Shown here: in pieces, positions 1-5,168 of the stretch
Position numbering within the stretch: position 1 is the stretch's first letter
Layout: each line of letters opens with the position of its first letter
DNA from: Thermotogaceae bacterium
GTDB taxonomy: Bacteria > Thermotogota > Thermotogae > Thermotogales > Thermotogaceae
Assembly (NCBI GenBank): GCA_021161105.1
Contig: JAGHBG010000045.1
Span: forward strand, 1-5,689
Direction: 5' to 3'
DNA: 5,689 bases
The notes under the pieces: generated by a model
The model's database searches: none
Told to the model about the DNA's origin: nothing
Seen by the model: the letters and a program-made list of their open reading frames with translations, nothing else
Made by a program: the position numbers and the translations under genes

Positions 1-173
1 ATCCTATACTCAATGAAAGTCCTCAAAACTTGATTTTAAACTACTCGGATTCGGAGGACGAAGAATTTTTTGATGAAATTGACAAAGCATATGCCGAATA
101 TAGTAGAAGTTTAGCTTTTTCGCATATTAAAGAATTTATAAGGTATCTTCATGATCCTGGAGTGATTATTTGA
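1..173 (+). CDS. C-terminal tail of an unidentified protein (partial)
   Basis: The only open frame here has codons starting at positions 3, 6, 9 and so on. It encodes 56 residues and ends at TGA 171-173; the other two plus frames stop within the first 40 bases. The tail has an acidic stretch (S-D-S-E-D-E-E, roughly residues 15-22 of the visible part). After it comes a probable amphipathic helix containing AYAEYSRSLAFSHIKEFIRYL-type residues, and the protein ends DPGVII. I do not recognise the family from this fragment. The stop is one base before the ATG of the ruvX-like gene, and that gene's SD lies inside this coding region. The two are therefore very probably co-transcribed and translationally coupled. 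The start lies outside the window. Confidence 0.75.
   Translation, partial: PILNESPQNLILNYSDSEDEEFFDEIDKAYAEYSRSLAFSHIKEFIRYLHDPGVII
159..165 (+). promoter_or_regulatory. SD for the ruvX-like gene, inside the upstream CDS
   Basis: GGAGTGA lies 9 bases before ATG 175 and inside the last codons of the upstream gene. It supports the 175 start and suggests translation passes from one gene to the next. Confidence 0.6.
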
Positions 174-174
174 T

Positions 175-840
175 ATGATTATTGCCATAGATTATGGGAG
201 AAAAAGGTGTGGATATGCAGCTGGAGTAATCTTTCCTTCAGACGTTGGCGTTGTTCCTCGGGAAAAACTTTTAGACTTTTTAAAGGAGAGGAAACCTGAA
301 AAAGTGGTCTTTGGATTGCCTTTTTCTATGAGTGGGAGGTATTCGTGTCAGACCTTTGAGGTTATAAATATTGCTGAAAAGGTTTTTATAAAATTAAAAA
401 AACCAGTTTTTCTTGTTGATGAAAGATTATCAACCAAGATGGCGCATTCTATTTTAAAAGAGAGCAAAGGAAAGATAGCAGTGGATGCGATAAGCGCATC
501 CATTCTTTTTGAGAATTTTGTTAATTCACCAGCTAATTTGTACAAGATACGTGAAAATATCCCAAAAGTTAAGATAAATTCAATTAGTGCGCAAAGAGTG
601 TTAGTTCATAATGTTGAAGATCCAGATGTTCTTGAAAGCATAAAAGCTGAAAAAATTGATGTGATGCAATATGATCCTTATGTAGCCTATCTTTTTAAAA
701 AAAGAGTAGAGTTTGTGGAGAGGTTTGAAAGGTTTTTGGAAGGAAAATATGATGTTATTGTTACACCAGATCCAGAAAGAGTTAAAGAGTTACTGAAAGA
801 AGAGGGGAGAATAATTCGTGCCCGTAGCTCAGCTGGATAG
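175..840 (+). CDS. ruvX: RuvX/YqgF-family Holliday-junction resolvase-like nuclease with C-terminal extension
   Basis: Residues 1-116 form a YqgF/RuvX RNase H-like domain. It starts IIAIDYG with D6, has GLPFSMSG at 47-54, VDERLST at 81-87 (E83) and VDAISASILFENF at 103-115 (D104). The three acidic positions expected for metal-dependent catalysis (D6, E83, D104) are all present. Family members resolve Holliday junctions or act in pre-16S rRNA 5' maturation; which applies here cannot be read from sequence. Typical RuvX proteins are about 135-150 residues. This one has 221, and residues 117-221 are extra, apparently an alpha/beta region (for example RVLVHNVEDPD, YDVIVTPDPERVKELL). The last seven codons and the TAG stop lie in the tRNA-Arg gene, so the protein ends with the tRNA-encoded residues A-R-S-S-A-G. 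The gene starts one base after the upstream gene and has an SD at 159-165. Confidence 0.85.
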   Translation: MIIAIDYGRKRCGYAAGVIFPSDVGVVPREKLLDFLKERKPEKVVFGLPFSMSGRYSCQTFEVINIAEKVFIKLKKPVFLVDERLSTKMAHSILKESKGKIAVDAISASILFENFVNSPANLYKIRENIPKVKINSISAQRVLVHNVEDPDVLESIKAEKIDVMQYDPYVAYLFKKRVEFVERFERFLEGKYDVIVTPDPERVKELLKEEGRIIRARSSAG

Positions 841-891
841 AGCACCGGACTCCGGATCCGGGGGCCGCGGGTTCAAATCCCGCCGGGCACG
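818..891 (+). tRNA. tRNA-Arg, anticodon CCG
   Basis: A complete cloverleaf can be drawn by hand. The acceptor arm is GTGCCCG (818-824) with CGGGCAC (884-890), followed by discriminator G891. The D stem is GCTC 827-830 with GAGC 840-843. The anticodon stem is CCGGA 845-849 with TCCGG 857-861, and the loop CTCCGGA (850-856) carries anticodon CCG at 852-854, which reads CGG (Arg). The variable loop is 862-866. The T arm is GCGGG 867-871 with CCCGC 879-883 around TTCAAAT. Every stem pair is Watson-Crick, and 52 of 74 bases are G or C, high for such AT-rich surroundings. The 3' CCA is not encoded, since TTT follows the discriminator. The first 23 bases overlap the end of the ruvX-like CDS. No separate promoter is obvious, so co-transcription with ruvX and release by RNase P and RNase Z is likely. 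Confidence 0.97.
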
Positions 892-905
892 TTTGCATTT
901 TATGT

Positions 906-913
906 GAGGTGAG
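906..913 (+). promoter_or_regulatory. SD for fliJ-like gene
   Basis: GAGGTGAG, a near-perfect match to the 16S anti-SD, lies 6 bases before ATG 920. It sits in the 28-base gap between the tRNA 3' end and the start codon. An mRNA 5' end made by tRNA 3' processing would still carry this SD. Confidence 0.75.
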
Positions 914-919
914 ATTTTA

Positions 920-1354
920 ATGAGATTTGGATTTAGGCTTGAATCAATTTTAAAATTGAGAAAGTTGCAAGAGGAAGAAGCGCAGAAGGAACTTCTTAAA
1001 GTTCGAAGAGAGAGAGAAGCTATAGAACAAAAACTTCGAAGTTTGAATGAAGAGAGGTTGGATGCTATAAAAAGAAGGAATGAATCTATTGAAAATGGAG
1101 AGATAGATAAAATAGAGGCATGGAGGCTTTATATATTAGGTATTGAAAACAAGATAAAGAAAATTGAATTCGAACTTCAGATAAAACTCAAAGAAGAAGA
1201 AAAGGCGCTGGAAAAATACCTTGATAGAAAAAAGGAAAAGGAGTCATTAGTTAAGCTCAAAGAAAAAAAGAAAATGGGATTTTTGAAAGAGATTGACAAT
1301 CAGGAGAGGAAACTCATAGATGAAATTGCAGAAAGAAAACATTGGTGGAAGTAA
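920..1354 (+). CDS. fliJ: FliJ-like flagellar export coiled-coil protein
   Basis: This is a 144-residue protein, close to the usual FliJ length of about 145. It has the family's typical start, FGFRLESILKLRKLQEEEAQ at residues 3-22, and is then almost wholly charged heptad-type coiled coil rich in K, E and R. The C-terminal part (around 125-140, DNQERKLIDEIAERK) matches the normal FliJ ending. FliJ is a soluble component of the flagellar type III export apparatus. It acts as a stalk in the FliI ATPase ring and helps recycle export chaperones. No other flagellar gene is in view, although fliJ usually sits beside fliI and fliH, so this copy seems detached from a flagellar operon. Coiled coils resemble each other easily, but the N-terminal signature makes FliJ the best call. 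It follows the tRNA by 28 bases and precedes the transporter by 29. Confidence 0.75.
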   Translation: MRFGFRLESILKLRKLQEEEAQKELLKVRREREAIEQKLRSLNEERLDAIKRRNESIENGEIDKIEAWRLYILGIENKIKKIEFELQIKLKEEEKALEKYLDRKKEKESLVKLKEKKKMGFLKEIDNQERKLIDEIAERKHWWK

Positions 1355-1383
1355 TTGATATTTTGTGATGATATGATGACAGT

Positions 1384-2505
1384 ATGCTATGGATAATTAT
1401 GGCGGTTCATTTTATTCTTGATTTCTCTACCAGTATATTTCAACCGCTCGGTCCATACATAACCGAGAAATTTTTTATTGATCCAAGGACCTACGCAATA
1501 GCTTTATATACAATTTCTTTAACATCGAATTTAACTCAACCTTTATTTGGTGTGATTAGTGACAATGTAGGAAAGAGAAATTTGTACATAGCGATTGTTG
1601 CAGCATTAACGATACTTTTTTCAAGCTTCATTTCAGTTGCAGGAACCTTTTGGATTTTTGTTGCTTTCGTTTTTATAGCTCAAATTTCTAATTCTGCGTT
1701 TCATCCCATGGGTGCTACCATAGCTGGGCATAGATATAAAGAACATATAGCATTTTTTTCCCTTGCAGGAATCTTTGGTTACGCCGCGGGACCTGTTTTT
1801 ATAACATGGTATGCAGAAAAGTATGATCTTAAAGGTATGTATATTATTGGCTTAGTGCTATCTATTTTTGCTTTTATATTTCTTTCAAGGATGAAATTTT
1901 TTGAGCGTGAGAAAAAAGAAAAGAAAAGGATAAGTTTGAACGCGTTTAAAGTGCTTTTGCCCGTCTTCTTCTATGTAGCATTTAGATCATTTTCCATGGG
2001 TATAGTTCAGGTTTACGGGCCAATGTATGTAAACACATTGGGGATGAGTTTGGTCTTTGGAGGATCTTTACTGACTTTTACAAGAATTGCAGGGATGGTT
2101 TTATCAACACTGGGAGTTTACATAGGAAAGAAAATAGGAAATTCCGTGATAAATGTGATTTCTGCTTCATTGATGGTAGCATTTGGACTTGTCTTCTCCC
2201 TTTTGGATTTTGCACAAGTTCCAGCATGGGTTTTAGCAGTCATATTTGTTTCAATGTTGTCACCTGCTTATCTAACAATGTCATCTACTGTTGTAGAAGC
2301 GCAAGATAGACTTCCCCATAACCCTGGCGTTGCATCTTCAGTAGTGATGGGATTTGCGGCGGCTATGGGGAACCTGATGAATTTGCTTTACTCATCCGTT
2401 TTTGGAAATAATGTTAAATTTATGGTAGGTTCTTTCTGGTTTATATCTGTCCTGGTTCTTGGAGCAGCTACATGGGATTTCATTTATGAGAAGTCTCGAC
2501 AGTAA
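1384..2505 (+). CDS. MFS transporter, fosmidomycin-resistance (Fsr)-like family
   Basis: This is a 373-residue membrane protein with about twelve hydrophobic segments in two halves. They are joined by a basic loop at residues 170-184 (EREKKEKKR). MFS motif A is visible as GVISDNVGKR at 56-65. Further signs are H9 and D13 in the first helix (HFILD), QPLFG at 52-56 and AFHPMG at 105-110; the H-F/D and A-F-H-P patterns are typical of the Fsr-like branch. The likely job is proton-coupled export of a small molecule, but the substrate is unknown, and fosmidomycin transport should not be assumed. The ATG at 1384 is the first possible start after an in-frame stop at 1369-1371. There is no good SD, and the N-terminus before helix 1 is very short. 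ATG 1399 is an alternative start. The gene probably relies on transcription from fliJ, and its 3' end overlaps the convergent EEP gene by 26 bp. Confidence 0.85.
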   Translation: MLWIIMAVHFILDFSTSIFQPLGPYITEKFFIDPRTYAIALYTISLTSNLTQPLFGVISDNVGKRNLYIAIVAALTILFSSFISVAGTFWIFVAFVFIAQISNSAFHPMGATIAGHRYKEHIAFFSLAGIFGYAAGPVFITWYAEKYDLKGMYIIGLVLSIFAFIFLSRMKFFEREKKEKKRISLNAFKVLLPVFFYVAFRSFSMGIVQVYGPMYVNTLGMSLVFGGSLLTFTRIAGMVLSTLGVYIGKKIGNSVINVISASLMVAFGLVFSLLDFAQVPAWVLAVIFVSMLSPAYLTMSSTVVEAQDRLPHNPGVASSVVMGFAAAMGNLMNLLYSSVFGNNVKFMVGSFWFISVLVLGAATWDFIYEKSRQ

Positions 2506-3532
2506 TCATTACGGGGTTATGGTCTGAATTTTCAAAGCCAAGATCAAAGCCTTTAACCTTTAGCACTTTTACATTGGGAGAAACTAAGAATCCATCTATT
2601 ATAGTGACAAAGGTTTCATTTTCTTTATAAAGCGCTGCTACAGATCTGTTTGTTGGGACATTTTTGTCGTAATATAGTTTCCAACCTTTCGGAAGCCGAT
2701 TATCGGGCAAAGGCACATAGAAATCTTCCGGCTTTTCAGTATATTTGAAGTTTAAGTCATCATCCAGAATTGAGTTCCAATCTCCACCTACTATAACATA
2801 GTTTCCTTTTTCATATTCTTTCAATGCTTCTTCCTTTATAAAGGAGAGTTGCAACTTTCTGAGTTTACCTTCTTCGTCGTATGCAGAGTTATGAGTATTG
2901 TATATAACCAATTTTTTCCCATTGGGAGCCGGTATGTATATCTTAATCAGACATCTATCAAGCATGGCTACGCTTTCTGGCCAGGGGTATTGACCGGGGA
3001 GAGCTATTCTAACTGGATTGTAAAATTGGTATTTTGAGAAGACTGCAAGACCTGATCTTACTCTTCCCATAGGGCTGGTATAAGGAACTGGAACGAAGTC
3101 CACATGATAGTTGAATGCAAAAGCGCTCATGTAACCCTTCAAGGTTTCTTTCAATTTTTTGTATTCGTTGATTCTGTATGTTCTGTCGCTATCTATGTCT
3201 ATTTCCTGGATTAGAAAAATATCCACGGAACTTCTCATGGCGTTGAGAAATTCTGAAATCTTTTCAAGATTTTTAACGGTATTTTCTTTAGTACCTTTTA
3301 CATGCTTTCCACCGTCGAAAAAGAAATCCATGTTTTTTCCAAGACCAGCATAACCAATATTCCATGTAAGAATGGAGAGTTTTTCTGGCGTGGCTTTTAA
3401 GCTCTCACCTTCTGAAGAAAGCCTTACAACCTCGGGTGGATTGTAATCGGTTGCTGTTAGGTATGCAACGAGACCTGCAAAGGCAAGTAAACCTGTAAGT
3501 AAAACAACTCCAACAATTTTTAAAATGTCCAT
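2480..3532 (-). CDS. Endonuclease/exonuclease/phosphatase (EEP) family protein, exported or membrane-anchored
   Basis: The protein has 350 residues. Residues 4-27 are a hydrophobic segment after a short D/K-containing start, which suggests a signal anchor or signal peptide placing the catalytic domain outside the membrane. The EEP domain (about 52-346) shows its metal-binding and catalytic landmarks in order: LTWNIGY (N58), LIQEID (E110), YNTHNSAY (H214), VGGDWN (D251, N253), IDGFLVS (D313) and SDHNPV (D337, H338). This fold covers Mg-dependent phosphodiesterases and phosphatases such as exonuclease III-like nucleases, DNase I-like nucleases and sphingomyelinase-type enzymes. With all key residues intact it should be active, but the substrate (nucleic acid, phospholipid or inositol phosphate) cannot be told from sequence. 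The ATG start is supported by a strong SD (AAAGGAGGTA) five bases upstream. It is a single gene with its own promoter, divergent from the gene at 3609. Confidence 0.85.
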   Translation of the reverse strand: MDILKIVGVVLLTGLLAFAGLVAYLTATDYNPPEVVRLSSEGESLKATPEKLSILTWNIGYAGLGKNMDFFFDGGKHVKGTKENTVKNLEKISEFLNAMRSSVDIFLIQEIDIDSDRTYRINEYKKLKETLKGYMSAFAFNYHVDFVPVPYTSPMGRVRSGLAVFSKYQFYNPVRIALPGQYPWPESVAMLDRCLIKIYIPAPNGKKLVIYNTHNSAYDEEGKLRKLQLSFIKEEALKEYEKGNYVIVGGDWNSILDDDLNFKYTEKPEDFYVPLPDNRLPKGWKLYYDKNVPTNRSVAALYKENETFVTIIDGFLVSPNVKVLKVKGFDLGFENSDHNPVMITVETSHK

Positions 3533-3537
3533 GTCCC

Positions 3538-3547
3538 TACCTCCTTT
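3538..3547 (-). promoter_or_regulatory. SD for the EEP gene
   Basis: On the minus strand this reads AAAGGAGGTA, ending five bases before the ATG whose complement is at 3530-3532. It is an almost ideal anti-SD match and fixes the start of the EEP protein. Confidence 0.8.
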
Positions 3548-3587
3548 AACTTTTTGAGATTTAGATTAATAGATGAGAACATGGAAT

Positions 3588-3617
3588 ATTATATGATAAA
3601 CTTTCAACATGTGTAAA
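3588..3617 (-). promoter_or_regulatory. Sigma70-type promoter for the EEP gene
   Basis: Read on the minus strand, TTTACA (complement of 3612-3617; five of six matches to TTGACA) is followed after 18 bases by a perfect TATAAT (complement of 3588-3593). Transcription would start near 3581, giving a leader of about 50 bases that contains the SD. The -35 box lies inside the first three codons of the divergent gene at 3609, so the two transcripts could interfere or share regulation. Confidence 0.6.
3592..3597 (+). promoter_or_regulatory. Possible -10 box for the gene at 3609
   Basis: TATGAT matches the -10 consensus in five of six positions and overlaps the opposing -10 box by two bases. A start 7-9 bases downstream (3604-3606) would leave only about 3-5 bases before ATG 3609. 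I see no convincing -35 box at 16-19 bases spacing, so this is a weak call based mainly on position. Confidence 0.3.
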
Positions 3618-4430
3618 AAAATCGTAGTGCTTGTATGGTTATTAATTTCTTTTGTTCAAATTTTTAGCAAATTGGTAGAGGTCAGTCCATATAGAGATGG
3701 GGTAGTTATTCTGGTTAATGACCAAAACAAGGTTTTCCTGGAATTCAAAAATGAAGAGGAAAACTTTTATAGAAAAGTACTTTTATTTCATGGCGTTGCA
3801 ACTGATATGACTGTTCTTGGCAACAATATATTCGTGGTTGGGAGTACCTTAAATTCCGGAGTGTTGTATGTAGCGGATATAACAGGTGTTTTAGCATTTC
3901 GACATTTTGACGATTTGAAAAACATACTGCAGGTTGTTGCGTCCAGCAGCGGTGTAGTTGTAGTTGGGAGGAAGAAATCAGGCTATGCTTTGCTTTTTAC
4001 AGATTTTTATGGTCACATTGCTTGGAAGCGTTATTTATCGGAAAGGTCAAAATTTATAAAAATTATACTTAATGAAAATCTGTATATAGCTTTTGATTCT
4101 TCCATTTACACTGTGGACTTGGGGGGAAACATCATATCTAAAGAAATTTTTAAAAACATCTCTACTATATTCTTAAAGGGAGGCTATTTGTATGTTATTT
4201 TTAACTACAACGGGATCTCTTATGAACAAAGCGGGAAACTCTTTATAGAAGATCTGGTTGAAGATGCATGCGTTTTTAAAGATGATGTTTATGCGATTGG
4301 TTCTTCAGGTGTTTGGAAAAATAAGTTGCTCCTGATAAGAGGGATATTTAAGGGGTTAATCTGCTCGGAGGATAATGTTATTGTGTGGACAAATGGAAAT
4401 TACTTGATTTTGCCGGAAGATAGAAAATAA
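3609..4430 (+). CDS. Exported beta-propeller-like protein of unknown function
   Basis: The protein has 273 residues. Residues 1-20 look like a Sec signal peptide: two lysines at 3-4, a hydrophobic core VVLVWLLISFVQIF, and likely cleavage after S20. There is no lipobox. The rest is made of six or seven imperfect units of about 25-40 residues. Each has a short strand of V/I/Y residues, a turn, a second strand and often a D-x-x-G turn. Examples begin near residues 71 (GNNIFVVGS), 113 (SSGVVVVGR), 155 (NENLYIAFD), 190 (KGGYLYVIF) and 225 (DDVYAIGSS). The pattern fits a beta-propeller of the PQQ/WD-like kind, usually a binding scaffold. No catalytic motif is visible and I do not recognise a named family. 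The ATG at 3609 follows an in-frame TAA at 3597-3599 and gives the complete signal peptide, so it is the best start despite having no SD. Confidence 0.75.
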   Translation: MCKKIVVLVWLLISFVQIFSKLVEVSPYRDGVVILVNDQNKVFLEFKNEEENFYRKVLLFHGVATDMTVLGNNIFVVGSTLNSGVLYVADITGVLAFRHFDDLKNILQVVASSSGVVVVGRKKSGYALLFTDFYGHIAWKRYLSERSKFIKIILNENLYIAFDSSIYTVDLGGNIISKEIFKNISTIFLKGGYLYVIFNYNGISYEQSGKLFIEDLVEDACVFKDDVYAIGSSGVWKNKLLLIRGIFKGLICSEDNVIVWTNGNYLILPEDRK

Positions 4431-4574
4431 TGGAATAAAAGATATTATTGGATGGGGGAAACGTTATAGATGATTGAAGAGTAGCAACAAATGTTTATTT
4501 AAAAAGAGATTTTAACCGGAGTTCGTTTATAAGTCTGTGAAAAGTATCATTTGATTTAATGGAGGTGGCAATTT
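4431..4574 (+). other. Intergenic leader region before the Nudix gene
   Basis: This 144-base AT-rich gap is the largest spacer in the window. It holds no convincing small ORF, RNA or terminator. It must carry the promoter for the Nudix-ispE unit unless transcription reads through from 3609. TATAAG (4528-4533) and TATCAT (4545-4550) resemble -10 boxes, but neither has a good -35 box. The SD GGAGGTGG lies at 4561-4568. Confidence 0.4.
4561..4568 (+). promoter_or_regulatory. SD that fixes the TTG start of the Nudix gene
   Basis: GGAGGTGG lies six bases before TTG 4575. An in-frame TAA at 4557-4559 rules out an earlier start, and the next in-frame ATG is 32 codons later. TTG is therefore the start. 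Confidence 0.8.
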
Positions 4575-5168
4575 TTGAAAGAAGAAAAGGTATTGGTTGT
4601 GACAGCGAAGGAAGTTAGTAAAGTATTAAACAATGCAGAGGGCCTTGTGTGTGTTGATGAGAATACTATTATGAATCTTATTAGAAAAGGCTTTTTTGTT
4701 GAAAGAAGCAAAGCAGAGATAAATGAAGAGTGGCGGCAGATAATTCCGTATGTCGTAATGGTTGATAGGGGGAAAGTTCTTTTAATGAAGAGGACAAAGA
4801 AGCAATCAGAAAAAAGACTTCACAACCTGTATTCCATTGGTGTTGGAGGACACATAAATGATGAAGATTCTAATAATCCAGTAGAAGCTTTTAAAAAAGG
4901 TATGAAAAGGGAAATAAATGAAGAGGTGGATGCCAGGGTAAGAGAACTGAAGTTTTTAGGGGTTATAAATGATCTTTCTTCACCAGTAAGCAGGGTTCAT
5001 CTTGGGGTCTTGTATTTAGCAGAAGCCTCATTTAAGGAAATGAAAGAGAAAGAACTGTTTGAATGGGAACTTGTGGAAATTAACAAACTCCATGAGTACA
5101 GGGAGGGTATGGAAGGTTGGTCAAAAATAGCGCTGGATGGATTGAAAAAGCATCTTATGCAAAGTTGA
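4575..5168 (+). CDS. Nudix hydrolase (predicted phosphoesterase, COG4112-like)
   Basis: The protein has 197 residues and a TTG start. Residues 52-60 (EWRQIIPYV) lead into the Nudix fold (about 55-175). The Nudix motif begins GVGGHIN at 89-95 and continues with E104, then R112-E113 and E116-E117. The metal-binding REx2EE core is intact. Two features depart from the textbook GX5EX7REUXEEXGU pattern. An inserted loop (DEDSNNP, 96-102) lies between the glycines and E104, and the usual glycine after EE is replaced (E-E-V-D-A). The R-L-H-x-x-Y-S-I-G-V-G-G-H-I-N type of sequence recalls the predicted phosphoesterase group COG4112, recalled from memory and not searched. Nudix enzymes hydrolyse nucleoside diphosphates linked to another moiety; the substrate here is unknown. 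Residues 1-50 are a less conserved N-terminal region. The gene overlaps ispE by 52 bp. Confidence 0.85.
   Translation: MKEEKVLVVTAKEVSKVLNNAEGLVCVDENTIMNLIRKGFFVERSKAEINEEWRQIIPYVVMVDRGKVLLMKRTKKQSEKRLHNLYSIGVGGHINDEDSNNPVEAFKKGMKREINEEVDARVRELKFLGVINDLSSPVSRVHLGVLYLAEASFKEMKEKELFEWELVEINKLHEYREGMEGWSKIALDGLKKHLMQS
5102..5107 (+). promoter_or_regulatory. SD for ispE, inside the Nudix CDS
   Basis: GGAGGG lies nine bases before TTG 5117. It supports this start over the later in-frame TTG 5165, which has no SD and would remove the catalytic lysine. Confidence 0.5.

Noticed and set aside
348..545. Minus-strand open frame of 65 codons
   Set aside because: It lies wholly antisense to the conserved RuvX domain, has no SD, and shows no recognisable protein features.
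852..861. Perfect palindrome CCGGATCCGG
   Set aside because: It is fully explained by the tRNA anticodon loop and 3' stem strand.
2502..2512. Palindrome GTAATCATTAC at the convergent gene ends
   Set aside because: It is short, AT-rich and has a one-base centre, so it cannot form a useful hairpin. It could be an operator but nothing supports that.
2849..3353. Two plus-strand open frames (2849-3037 and 3159-3353)
   Set aside because: Both are antisense to the intact EEP catalytic domain, and neither resembles a known protein.
4499..4515. Inverted repeat TTAAAA-AGAGA-TTTTAA as a terminator
   Set aside because: The stem is six A-T pairs with no G-C pair, and no T-run follows, so it would not be a stable terminator.
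4528..4550. Promoter for the Nudix gene using TATAAG or TATCAT as -10
   Set aside because: No acceptable -35 box is found 15-19 bases upstream of either, so the promoter is left unassigned.
5165..5167. TTG 5165 as the ispE start
   Set aside because: It would remove Y-A-K from the conserved substrate site including the catalytic lysine, and no SD precedes it.
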